Shown here: positions 40,134-47,723 of the stretch, in pieces | Layout: the number at the start of each line of letters is the position of its first letter | Numbering within the stretch: position 1 is the first letter of the stretch | DNA from: Pseudomonas rubra | GTDB taxonomy: Bacteria; Pseudomonadota; Gammaproteobacteria; Pseudomonadales; Pseudomonadaceae | Direction of reading: 5' to 3' | DNA: 64,000 nucleotides | Assembly (NCBI RefSeq): GCF_028656935.1 | Contig: NZ_JAMDGZ010000015.1 | Span: forward strand, 124,001-188,000 | Made by a program: the position numbers and the translations under genes | Notes under the pieces: generated by a model | What the model was told of the DNA's origin: nothing | Seen by the model: the letters and a program-made list of their open reading frames with translations, nothing else | The model's database searches: none

Positions 40134-40613
40134 TCAGAACATGGTGTTTACGTTGGCTGATTGTTGTGGAACGGCTTGATTGACATCCCAGTGTTCAACA
40201 ATCCTGCCATCCTTGACCCGAAAGATATCGACACCGGCTGTCCCAGGATCATTAGGAGTTCGGGTCGAGTGGACGTGTAAGTAGACTAAATCACCATCCG
40301 TAGCACTTCGAACAACCGTTGTATGCGCTTGGGGATTCCTGTTGAAAAAGTCAGTGAAGTAAGAGACGAATGCTACCTTTCCATCCGGAACATGCGGGTT
40401 GTGCTGCTTGTAGTCATCGACTATGACCTTGGCAGCCTCATCGACTTGATGTCTGTTGAAAAAGGCGTCATAAAACTTCAGTACAACTAGTCGATTCTGT
40501 TCCTCCGTTATTAGGTTTCTTAGCGTATCAGGATTGGCTAAAACACAGGTGCTTTTTGCCAAAAGTATAATGGCGGCGACCACGAACAAATTGAACTTAC
40601 TTAAGGCCATCAT
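40134..40613 (-). CDS. Exported SnoaL-like / NTF2-fold protein
   Basis: The 159-aa protein has a signal peptide (MMALSKFNLFVVAAIILLAKSTCVLA) and a SnoaL-like domain: VLKFYDAFFNRHQVDEAAKV, YKQHNPHVPDGKVAFVSYF, DGDLVYLHVHSTRTPNDPG, DIFRVKDGRIVEHWDVNQ. SnoaL-like folds include cyclases and isomerases; many small secreted members have no known activity. It stands alone on the minus strand downstream of the small gene at 40699. Base composition is lower in GC than core genes, consistent with island cargo. Confidence 0.85.
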   Translation of the reverse strand: MMALSKFNLFVVAAIILLAKSTCVLANPDTLRNLITEEQNRLVVLKFYDAFFNRHQVDEAAKVIVDDYKQHNPHVPDGKVAFVSYFTDFFNRNPQAHTTVVRSATDGDLVYLHVHSTRTPNDPGTAGVDIFRVKDGRIVEHWDVNQAVPQQSANVNTMF

Positions 40614-40698
40614 GTGTACTTTCCTGTGCTTAATGTTTTAGCGAAAATACTGAGTTGTTAGTGATCGGCAGCACCGCTTCGAGCTTCGGAGAGTACTA

Positions 40699-40857
40699 TC
40701 ATTCCCTCCTCAGAGTTTTGACGTTTTGTTTGTGAATGGCGAGTTTACAATATTCATCCGGAGCTAGTTTGAGTATCTCCGCAGCCGCTTTCATGGCTTC
40801 ATAGTCCTTCTGATGCAGTGCAATATGGATGTGAATTTTTTCTGTCTGACTATTCAT
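40699..40857 (-). CDS. Small hypothetical protein, 52 aa
   Basis: An open frame reads MNSQTEKIHIHIALHQKDYE and ends HKQNVKTLRRE. It is hydrophilic and predicted alpha-helical, with an alternating IHIHIA beta-like start that resembles small ribbon-helix-helix proteins, though the family is not identified. The start is at 40857. It lies between two minus-strand genes (reductase and SnoaL-like). Evidence is limited to frame, composition and spacing. Confidence 0.45.
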   Translation of the reverse strand: MNSQTEKIHIHIALHQKDYEAMKAAAEILKLAPDEYCKLAIHKQNVKTLRRE

Positions 40858-40931
40858 CGAGTTCTCTATTTTCACGTTAGGTGCGTTTCCGCTAATGGCG
40901 CGTCAAACCGAGAAATAGGCCCAGTTGGTGA

Positions 40932-41576
40932 TCAGGTCTTTAACAACTTGAAAGCATGCATCCATTCATTTCGAGAAAACCCGGGGATACACCACAGCAT
41001 GCACAGCGGTTCAATAGCGCGAGCTGCCTCAGCAGCGCCCATGTCAGCTGTTTCCCAGCCAATTTGTGCCAGAAGCCCTCTCACTTCGACCTTAGCTTTC
41101 GGTTCGTTACCGGCAATGAACATGGTTGGTGGCCCGCCGTCGAACTTGGGGTCGATGAAGTGCAAGTAGCCTACTGAATTCAGCGCCTTGACGAAGTGAA
41201 TATCTTGGAATTCTGCTTGAATCAACTCCAGCAAAGACTCATTGGGACCAGTGAAAAATGACATCACTCCATTTACCGGTGGCGCATCAGCAACTGGATT
41301 GGTGGCGTCGATAACCGTCTTACCCAACATCCTCTGTGGTCCTGAAGCGCGCAAGACAGCCATAGCTGCCGAGCCTTTGACAACGAGAATTAGTAGCGCC
41401 GCAAACTCCGCGGTCTCCGCAAAGCTGCGTATTCCGATGCCCTCCTCGCGAGACCAGTCGGCCAGCTTGGTGGGATTGGAGGTTCCCACTACCACGTCAT
41501 GCCCTTTGCTCTTGAAACCGACAGCCAGTGTCTGCGCTACGATGCCCGAACCAAGAACGCCTATCCGCATATACAT
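40932..41576 (-). CDS. NADP-dependent F420-type oxidoreductase / dinucleotide-binding protein
   Basis: The 214-aa Rossmann protein starts MYMRIGVLGSGIVAQTLAVG after a clear GGAGG. It shows the NADP-binding glycine motif GVLGSGIVAQTLA (residues 6-18), VVGTSNP, TVIDATNPVAD and VKALNSVGYLHFIDP. It belongs to the F420-dependent NADP reductase-like group, which in Pseudomonas uses NADPH with unknown partners. It is divergent from a LysR regulator (41694) with a LysR-type palindrome between them, so that regulator probably controls it. Confidence 0.85.
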   Translation of the reverse strand: MYMRIGVLGSGIVAQTLAVGFKSKGHDVVVGTSNPTKLADWSREEGIGIRSFAETAEFAALLILVVKGSAAMAVLRASGPQRMLGKTVIDATNPVADAPPVNGVMSFFTGPNESLLELIQAEFQDIHFVKALNSVGYLHFIDPKFDGGPPTMFIAGNEPKAKVEVRGLLAQIGWETADMGAAEAARAIEPLCMLWCIPGFSRNEWMHAFKLLKT

Positions 41577-41661
41577 ATTGAAGTCCTCCCAGCTAGTGTT
41601 GTTGAGTTGGTGAGAGGACTTTAGGGCTAGGCACAGATGGTTTGAAGTCACTAACGATCAA

Positions 41662-41683
41662 TTAACTAACAACTAGAAGTTAA
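41662..41683. promoter_or_regulatory. LysR-type palindrome in divergent promoter
   Basis: TTAACT N10 AGTTAA lies 10 nt before the lysR start and between the divergent reductase and lysR genes. The T-N11-A pattern is present. This is the expected place for a LysR binding site; binding is inferred. Confidence 0.55.
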
Positions 41684-41693
41684 AAATAACCAA

Positions 41694-42650
41694 ATGAAAA
41701 ATCTGCAAGGTTTGTTGGCTTTTGTCGAAACAGTCAACACAGGTAGTCTCACAGCGGCCGCTGAGCGCCTCGATGTCAGCCCGGCTGCGGTCAGTAAGAA
41801 CCTGGCCACATTGGAACGTCAGCTGGGCGTGCGTCTGCTCAATCGTAGCACCCGGCGGCTCTCAACCACCGAGGAGGGGCAGCACTTTTTGCTCCGTGCC
41901 CAAACTGCGCTTCGGCTACTGGATGAGGCCATAGCCGATGTTAGCCAATCTGCCAGCACGCCGGTCGGTCGGGTACGCATCTCAGTGGGTGTGGGTTTCG
42001 GTCGTCAATGGGTGCTGCCCGTCCTGCCGGCGCTCACTCGTATGTATCCGCAACTCCAGATTGATGTGGACCTGAATAACACAGTGGTCAATCTGGTCGC
42101 AGAGGGCTGCGATATTGGTATTCGAGGTGGCCGCTTGGAAGACTCCAGCCTGATCGTGCGCCGGGTCTGCAATCTACCGGTTGCCTTATTTGCCAGCCCA
42201 GCATATCTGCGACTGAACGGCAGTCCCAGCACCCCCGAGCAGTTGCTCCAACACAGCTGCGCAACACCAAGATTTGGTCACGCACCACCGGCAGCCTGGC
42301 GCTTTAAATCGCCCGATGGTCGGAGTTATGAGCTAATCCCTAAGCCGCAGTTGACCACCACCGACCCCGAAACCTTACTGGATTTAGCGCTGGCCGACGC
42401 GGGTATCGTCCAAGCCTCATTGCTGCAGGCCCTGCCCTATCTGAGATCAGGGCGCCTTAAGTTGCTAATGCCCGAATTGCATCAAGGAGTGGGGCTTGAG
42501 TTCGTTCTGCAATATCCGCACCGGCTCTATCTGGCCCCCCGGGTTCGGGTCGTGGTAGATGCGTTAATGCAGCATTTTAAAGAATCGTCGGACCTGCATC
42601 TCTCGGTTGAGGACTTGATAAAGGCTCTACCCTCATGCGTAGCAACTTAA
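41694..42650 (+). CDS. LysR-family transcriptional regulator
   Basis: The 318-aa regulator has its N-terminal winged HTH at residues 1-60 (LTAAAERLDVSPAAVSKNLA, TRRLSTTEEG) and a periplasmic-binding-like effector domain, of the CrgA/DsdC-like subgroup (GRVRISVGVGFGRQWVLPVL, DIGIRGGRLEDSSLIVRR). It is divergent from the NADP-dependent reductase gene and probably regulates it. The effector is unknown. Confidence 0.9.
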   Translation: MKNLQGLLAFVETVNTGSLTAAAERLDVSPAAVSKNLATLERQLGVRLLNRSTRRLSTTEEGQHFLLRAQTALRLLDEAIADVSQSASTPVGRVRISVGVGFGRQWVLPVLPALTRMYPQLQIDVDLNNTVVNLVAEGCDIGIRGGRLEDSSLIVRRVCNLPVALFASPAYLRLNGSPSTPEQLLQHSCATPRFGHAPPAAWRFKSPDGRSYELIPKPQLTTTDPETLLDLALADAGIVQASLLQALPYLRSGRLKLLMPELHQGVGLEFVLQYPHRLYLAPRVRVVVDALMQHFKESSDLHLSVEDLIKALPSCVAT

Positions 42651-42754
42651 CGAGCTCAAGCAACCATCAGCGAGCCTCACTGGCGATGGAGGCGTGGACT
42701 GCCCCCGGCATCGTAGACATCTCCAGCCTATGCTTTGAGCATAGGAGGAAGTTT

Positions 42755-42867
42755 ATGAGCACCCAACGACTCTCGCCGGAATTCAAGGCAGAAGCCGTCA
42801 GGCAAGTCATTGAGCGCGGATACTCCGTTGCGGAAACAGCCGAGCGCCTCGGCGTTTCGACCCACAG
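42755..42867 (+). pseudogene. IS3-type transposase OrfA, 5' fragment
   Basis: After a strong AGGAGGAAG, the frame reads MSTQRLSPEFKAEAVRQVIE, then AETAERLGVSTHSL, the N-terminal HTH of IS3-family OrfA. It breaks off at about 42866, where the sequence changes to a rulB fragment. No OrfB or right end is present. Confidence 0.8.
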
Positions 42868-43331
42868 CCTCCTACACCGCTCGGGCTTGTGAAAAGCTGC
42901 GCGCGCAGCGCTCCCTGTGCAAGAAGGTACGGATCAGCATTCGCACTGGCATGTTCAACCCGGACGAGCCGAAGTTCACCAAGGGCATTATCTGTGAGTT
43001 GCCCTATCCGACCGACGATACCCGACTGATAACCAAGGCCGCCTCCGCAGGGCTGGAACTGATCTTCCGGGCCGGCTTTGCATTCAGTAAGGCGGAGATC
43101 CTGTTGCTCGATCTGCGCCAGCGTGGCGAGTTCACCGATGACCTGTTCGTCGCGACACCGCAGATGGCTGCCGAGCGGGTGATGGGGGTGATGGATGCGA
43201 TCAATGCACGATGGGGGCGTGGAACGATGCGACCTGCAGGGGTGCCGGCGAAACCGGACTGGGGCATGCGGCGGGAGATGATGAGCCCGAGCTATACGAC
43301 GCGGATTGATCAGTTATGGACGGTAACGTAA
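42868..43331 (+). pseudogene. rulB: rulB/umuC, 3' fragment
   Basis: The fragment encodes about 150 C-terminal residues of a UmuC/RulB-type DNA polymerase V subunit: ACEKLRAQRSLCKKVRISIR, TGMFNPDEPKFTKGIICELP, YPTDDTRLITKAA, GLELIFRAGFAFSKAEILL, and a Lys/Arg-rich end with SPSYTTRIDQLWTVT. The N-terminal catalytic two thirds and the partner rulA are missing. It is fused to the 5' part of an IS3 transposase gene, so it is a deletion scar. The rulAB operon is usual on Pseudomonas plasmids and a known hot spot for island insertion. Confidence 0.88.
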
Positions 43332-43473
43332 GGGCTTGAGGCGGCTTACCCTGGAAGAGACAGGTGCCGGCCAAGAGCTGCCCGAGTGCGAACTGACTCG
43401 ATCTAGTTGACTCAAGCGTTCATTGCCCCAGAGCAATCAGCGAGGCGTGGACTGACTGACGGCTGTTGCGGCT

Positions 43474-43746
43474 CTATGATGAAACCTGCCTGATATCCAA
43501 CACGACCCAGACCTCATACCCTTTCTCCCGTGCTGCTTTCTCGGCCTCGAGTTGGGCAGCGAGAGTACTGATGGAGCGGGAGCGGTGCTCGAAGCGGAAT
43601 GGCGAACCACCGTTCTTACGCACGCTCAATTCAACGAGTGTGACGGTAGAGTGCTGTTTGGGTATGGGCTGCTGCGATTTCGAAGGCGCGAGGTCTAGGC
43701 CAAGCGCGCGCCGCATCTCGACTTCAGTGAGTTTTGCGTCAGTCAA
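43474..43746 (-). CDS. Hypothetical protein, 90 aa
   Basis: The small hydrophilic protein starts at TTG 43746 (MTDAKLTEVEMRRALGLDLA) after AGGGA. The middle is basic (ELSVRKNGGSPFRFEHRSRS) and the C-terminal half is a charged helix (AAQLEAEKAAREKGYEVWVV). Family not recognised; it looks like the small accessory genes of Pseudomonas plasmids and islands. Confidence 0.55.
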   Translation of the reverse strand: MTDAKLTEVEMRRALGLDLAPSKSQQPIPKQHSTVTLVELSVRKNGGSPFRFEHRSRSISTLAAQLEAEKAAREKGYEVWVVLDIRQVSS

Positions 43747-43853
43747 GCGAGATCCCTAGAGCGATTGCGGGTGACGCCATTGTACCGAGAAGTCGTGCTG
43801 ACATGGCCTGAGTTCGATGCTGGCGAGCCAATAACCTCATCTCTGCGATATGG

Positions 43854-44135
43854 CTACGAATCACCAAAGTAGTCATCGCGGGCGACTAGTCCGAATGGGC
43901 GCTCCTCGCAGGGCTGCTCATCGCTGAACAGATTCTGCGTGCGGCGCTCCTGCTTCAAAAACGCTAGTGCCGCGAAAAAGCAGCTTTCGCATAGATTGAC
44001 TCGATAGCGTTCGCCATCATGCCCTGCGCCATAGCCCCAGAGCGCCTGAAGCGTCCCGAACTGCTCGCCGTACCCCGGCACCCTCGTACTGGTAGCGCAT
44101 ACATCGCAAATGGTGTCTTTATGGCTCTCTGTCAC
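43854..44135 (-). CDS. Hypothetical protein with paired CxxC motifs, 93 aa
   Basis: Starts at GTG 44135 after GAGG. It has two CxxC pairs, ICDVCATSTRVPGYGEQFG (residues 9-12) and NLCESCFFAAL (near residues 48-51), typical of a small zinc-binding protein. No other domain recognised. Similar short Cys-pair proteins are frequent in integrative elements; function unknown. Confidence 0.65.
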   Translation of the reverse strand: MTESHKDTICDVCATSTRVPGYGEQFGTLQALWGYGAGHDGERYRVNLCESCFFAALAFLKQERRTQNLFSDEQPCEERPFGLVARDDYFGDS

Positions 44136-44301
44136 CGGGCAGACCTCATCTTCGTATTAAAGAGAGTAACCGAGGGCACTGCGCAACGGAGCGTCTTTTG
44201 CCAATTCTCCAGCCCCACTGCGTTAGCTCAAGCATGGTCTGGTGCGCCATGCCAGCGGTGGATATAGCAGGTCTTCGACAGATGCGGTTGGCGTTGGTTC
44301 G

Positions 44302-44535
44302 TCATGGTTGTCCGCTGCACGTTTCTTGCGTTGCCGGCGGCGACCACTCCATTCCCTCTTCAAGGATCGGATGGCTTTCACTAACGACGATCAACGGTTT
44401 GTTCCGATTCTCCAGCGCGAACATGGCGATGGAGCCTTCGACGTCCACCGCCGGCACCTCCCCCTGTGGGTCAAGCCTGCCAACCCAGACATATTGCCGG
44501 GTCTCCAAACATGCGAGGTAATACGAAATACCCAT
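44302..44535 (-). CDS. Hypothetical protein, 77 aa
   Basis: ATG at 44535 follows GGAGGAAAC, an excellent Shine-Dalgarno. The protein reads MGISYYLACLETRQYVWVGR, contains a hydrophobic core (KPLIVVSESHPI) and ends in a Ser/Pro-rich tail. Family not recognised. It is in the same direction as the CxxC protein at 43854 (166 nt apart). Confidence 0.6.
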   Translation of the reverse strand: MGISYYLACLETRQYVWVGRLDPQGEVPAVDVEGSIAMFALENRNKPLIVVSESHPILEEGMEWSPPATQETCSGQP

Positions 44536-44868
44536 GTTTCCTCCGAATTTGAATCAAGTCTATTACTGTGCCAATCCGGAACGGGAGGCGGTACTGCCGC
44601 AAACATCAAATGTTATCGCCAGTGCATTTTTAACCCAGGTGCCGACGCTATTTTGCCCTATCCCAGCAGTCTGAAAGCGAAATTCTACAACTCGTTTGGT
44701 GCTCGAAACTGGGTCAATGAAATTACGGCATGTGGGTGGAAAATGCACAGGCGGCAACACGCATGCTGCAACGTCCTCTCGGTCTCCCTTCGCGACGTGT
44801 GCTTCTTGTTTTTTAACCTCAATTGAGGAAGAATAACCGGAAGTCACCGTTGCGTTAGGAGTCCTCAG
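44536..44868. other. Intergenic region without a supported gene
   Basis: These 333 nt lie between the divergent 77-aa gene and the 216-aa gene. Open frames on both strands run through it but have no family-like content or ribosome site. It should carry both promoters; no clear -35/-10 pair was assigned. Confidence 0.5.
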
Positions 44869-45519
44869 ATGCAGGCTTGCCAGGTATTCAGCGATCAGGA
44901 TGAAATCGCCGCCCGTCTTGAACAGTTGAGTCTGGAGCGCGAGCCACTGCGTGAGGCTATCAATCAAGCTCACCTACAGCGGGTTCGCCTGACTCCTAAC
45001 CATCCCAGCATTTTTCCCGGCCTTGAAATGTGGGGCTGGTTGGTAGGAGCGGTGCGCGATCAGCTGCGCCCACTAGGGTGGGTCGCGCATGAACAGTCGA
45101 ACTACCCGCTTACCGTTCACTCGGCGCTCAATCTCGCGATTGCGGTCGCATCGGGGGATAGCTATGTTGGAAATCTGCTGGGGATGCCGAGCAGCCGATC
45201 CAGGAAGGGTAAAAATACAGTTGATGCTGTTGAGCGGAATTGCCAGTTCGACATGTTTGCTGACTTGCTGCCCGATCCGGAGGAGCTGCCTGAATCAGGC
45301 CCTCATGAGACCTGGATCCTGCTCCACCACACCGACACGGTGAAGAAGGAAATCCGCATCGAGCTCTCACGTCCATCGGGAATGGGTAAAGGCGGCAAGA
45401 TCAATTTCTGGTCTGAACGCATCATGCTTGGCACCCTTGCTCTTGATGATGATTTCTTTGAGGTTACCTCCCCAGGCGGTCCGGATATCGACATCGAAAT
45501 TCGCCGTAAAAGCTCGTGA
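44869..45519 (+). CDS. Unknown protein paired with XRE-ImmA/IrrE, 216 aa
   Basis: ATG at 44869 follows TTAGGAG. The protein is soluble, with a charged helical N-terminus (EIAARLEQLSLEREPLREAI) and a C-terminal half rich in beta-type segments (ETWILLHHTDTVKKEIRIEL, GGPDIDIEIRRKSS). No catalytic motif was recognised. The XRE-ImmA/IrrE gene begins 6 nt after its stop, so the two form an operon and presumably a functional pair. Partner genes of XRE-ImmA proteins are often toxins or defence effectors, but nothing in this sequence proves that. Confidence 0.7.
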   Translation: MQACQVFSDQDEIAARLEQLSLEREPLREAINQAHLQRVRLTPNHPSIFPGLEMWGWLVGAVRDQLRPLGWVAHEQSNYPLTVHSALNLAIAVASGDSYVGNLLGMPSSRSRKGKNTVDAVERNCQFDMFADLLPDPEELPESGPHETWILLHHTDTVKKEIRIELSRPSGMGKGGKINFWSERIMLGTLALDDDFFEVTSPGGPDIDIEIRRKSS

Positions 45520-45525
45520 TAGATC

Positions 45526-46680
45526 ATGTTTAATCCACAACGATTTGCGCTCGCCCGTCGCCGGCGAGGTATGAAAAAGCGTGAGCTTGCCACTCATATA
45601 GGAGTAACGGAGCGATCGGTCTCCGGCTACGAGAGTGGCACGCAGGAGCCAGAGCCTGGAACCCTGACAAAAATCGCTAAAACGCTTCGGTTCCCCGAAG
45701 CGTTTTTCTTTGGTGATGATCCTGAGGTGCCAACGCCGGATGTTGCCAGTTTCCGGTCGCTCTCAAAGATGACTGCTGGCCTTAGGGATTCAGCTCTCGG
45801 TGCAGGCGCAATTGCGCTCCTGCTGAATGACTGGATCGAGCAACGTTTCGATTTGCCAGAGCCGGATCTTCCGGACCTGGGGTCCGAACGCGCTGCACTG
45901 ACGAATTTTGAGGCGCTCGATAAGCTGGAACTATCAAGCAGTGCCCAAGCGCCAGAGGCCGCTGCGGAGATGCTGAGGGCACACTGGGGTTTAGGTGAGC
46001 AGCCGGTTAAGAACATGATTGCGCTTCTTGAGTCGAAAGGCGTTCGTGTCTACTCACTTGCAATTGATGCAAGGGAGGTCGACGCGTTCTCGATGTGGAG
46101 TGGCGGCCGCCCCTTTATGTTCTTGAATACCTTCAAGTCGGCCGAGCGTTGCCGCTTTGACGCAGCTCATGAATTAGGACATTTGGTTATGCACCAGCAT
46201 GCCCACCCACAAGGACCTGATTTAGAGCGTGAGGCGAATGCCTTTGCGTCGGCTTTTCTAATGCCACGTGCAAGCGTTCTAGCGATGGCTCCACGTTCGA
46301 TCACTATCAAAAGCCTCATCAAATACAAGAAGCTCTGGTCCGTTTCTGTGGCAGCCTTAAATTACCGACTTCATAGCCTGGGGCTTTCCACGGAGTGGGC
46401 TTACCGAACGCTGTGTATTCAGATTGCTCAAGAGGGCTATCGCACCGAAGAGCCGGAATCTATTGCTCATGAGCGGTCAGTGATCCTGGAGAAGATTTTC
46501 GCCGCGTTACGTGCAGATGGGGTTGGGAAAGCTGGCATCGCGGGAGAACTGGCAATCAGTCCTGAGGAGATCAATGAATTGACGTTCGGATTGATGTTGA
46601 ACGTGTTGAAGGGGCAGAGCGCTAACCCCTCCGACTCTGGCGGGAAATCAGGTGCCCATCTTCGTTTGGTCAAGGGGTGA
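45526..46680 (+). CDS. XRE-type HTH protein with ImmA/IrrE metallopeptidase domain
   Basis: The 384-aa protein has an N-terminal XRE HTH (RFALARRRRGMKKRELATHI, VTERSVSGYESGTQEP; residues 6-43) and a C-terminal ImmA/IrrE zinc peptidase domain with CRFDAAHELGHLVMHQHAHP (HExxH as HELGH near residue 215) and the third ligand in LEREANAFASAFLMP. Such proteins are both repressor and protease: in phage and ICE systems they cleave partner or repressor proteins upon stress. The upstream unknown gene is 6 nt away and is the likely partner. Converges with the DUF6088 gene. Confidence 0.88.
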   Translation: MFNPQRFALARRRRGMKKRELATHIGVTERSVSGYESGTQEPEPGTLTKIAKTLRFPEAFFFGDDPEVPTPDVASFRSLSKMTAGLRDSALGAGAIALLLNDWIEQRFDLPEPDLPDLGSERAALTNFEALDKLELSSSAQAPEAAAEMLRAHWGLGEQPVKNMIALLESKGVRVYSLAIDAREVDAFSMWSGGRPFMFLNTFKSAERCRFDAAHELGHLVMHQHAHPQGPDLEREANAFASAFLMPRASVLAMAPRSITIKSLIKYKKLWSVSVAALNYRLHSLGLSTEWAYRTLCIQIAQEGYRTEEPESIAHERSVILEKIFAALRADGVGKAGIAGELAISPEEINELTFGLMLNVLKGQSANPSDSGGKSGAHLRLVKG

Positions 46681-46701
46681 AGGGATGCCGCCGATGTCGC
46701 T

Positions 46702-46717
46702 TGGCCGGACTCGGCCA
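46702..46717. terminator. Hairpin between convergent genes
   Basis: TGGCCG GACT CGGCCA lies 22 nt after the XRE-ImmA stop and 27 nt from the DUF6088 stop. No U-run follows on either strand; it is a weak bidirectional terminator at best. Confidence 0.4.
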
Positions 46718-46743
46718 GCAACGGAGACCTGCCTGATAGAGCG

Positions 46744-47379
46744 TTAAGGAGCAGGCGTGTTGACGGTGTGTATGCGCGCTGACAGCTCCAACGCCATGCG
46801 CATCCATTTCGGCATTTTGCAGGCCATTAATGTGGTTAGCTCTTCAGGCCTGAGCACCTTCTTGATCGCGGCAATGCATTCCGGGGTCGAGCTGTCTTTA
46901 CCGAGATAAAATAGCGCGCTGATAGCCGTCCCTACCTCGGTCCCGGCACGCTGCATGACCATTGGTTCCGCATGTACCAACCGGACCTCAGCCTTCCCCA
47001 TAAAAAATGATCGGCTGGGTCCGCTGGTGTAATAGATCGGAATGAGCGGCATCTGGGTGCTCAGTCCAAACAACCTGACCGCATGAGCGCCATGAATCTG
47101 TAGAACATGGCGGTGCTGCCTAGCGATCAAGCTCACTACTTCCCATACATTTGGGCGAACCCGTGCAACGTATCGACTGGATTTCGGGCGCATGTAAATT
47201 CCTCGATGCACCCGTTCAAGTTCGCCTTGGCTGACCAGCCGAGCTACTGCCTTGGATATGGCACCACGCGCTCCAAGCTCCGCAAAGCGGCTGATGCAGA
47301 AGGGTTTCCCTTTGGGTAAGCGCTTGACCCGTTGCGCAATGCGGGTGGATACCGACAGAGCAAAATCAGTGCTGGACAT
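46744..47379 (-). CDS. DUF6088 / AbiEi-antitoxin-like protein
   Basis: The 211-aa protein starts MSSTDFALSVSTRIAQRVKR (47379; an in-frame ATG at 47391 is also possible). A winged-helix N-terminal region (GKPFCISRFAELGARGAISK, LVSQGELERVHRGIYMRPKS) is of the type found in AbiEi-like transcriptional antitoxins (DUF6088). No AbiEii nucleotidyltransferase toxin partner lies next to it; instead it follows the BPSL0761-type gene by 14 nt. It may be a regulator of this small block. Confidence 0.75.
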   Translation of the reverse strand: MSSTDFALSVSTRIAQRVKRLPKGKPFCISRFAELGARGAISKAVARLVSQGELERVHRGIYMRPKSSRYVARVRPNVWEVVSLIARQHRHVLQIHGAHAVRLFGLSTQMPLIPIYYTSGPSRSFFMGKAEVRLVHAEPMVMQRAGTEVGTAISALFYLGKDSSTPECIAAIKKVLRPEELTTLMACKMPKWMRMALELSARIHTVNTPAP

Positions 47380-47393
47380 TGCGGCTCTCATTT

Positions 47394-47657
47394 CTATCGC
47401 GTGAAGTCCAATGACGAGCTGAACAGCGGCTGATGGAAAGCGATCACCCGCCGTCGATATTCATCATCTGGTGCATCGCTCACCAGGCACTCTTCAAGGC
47501 GCCCCAACGAGAGGATCTGGTCGGCCGACGGATAGTGCCTAAGCAGGCTTTTCGCATAGCTGCGGATATCCTGGGGCAGTTCAGAGTCGCGAGAGAGCTC
47601 TCGCAGGAACTCTTCGGTTTTGATGACACTGCGGGTTCTTTCGCGGGGAAGGGTCAA
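47394..47657 (-). CDS. BPSL0761-family protein, 87 aa
   Basis: Begins at TTG 47657 after AGGAG. The sequence MTLPRERTRSVIKTEEFLRE followed by PQDIRSYAKSLLRHYPSADQ is the BPSL0761-family pattern (a small helical protein of unknown function often found with plasmid and island genes). It precedes the DUF6088 gene by 14 nt and follows the helicase gene by 66 nt in the same direction, so it is probably the third gene of the block. Confidence 0.75.
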   Translation of the reverse strand: MTLPRERTRSVIKTEEFLRELSRDSELPQDIRSYAKSLLRHYPSADQILSLGRLEECLVSDAPDDEYRRRVIAFHQPLFSSSLDFTR

Positions 47658-47723
47658 TGCGGTTATCTCCTGATTCAGTCAACCACGTCTGCCGACGCTT
47701 GAATTCTGGCTTCCATACAAGCA

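Noticed and set aside
44563-44973. A 136-codon minus-strand frame overlapping the start of the 216-aa gene
   Set aside because: It overlaps a gene with a good Shine-Dalgarno on the other strand and shows no recognisable domain.
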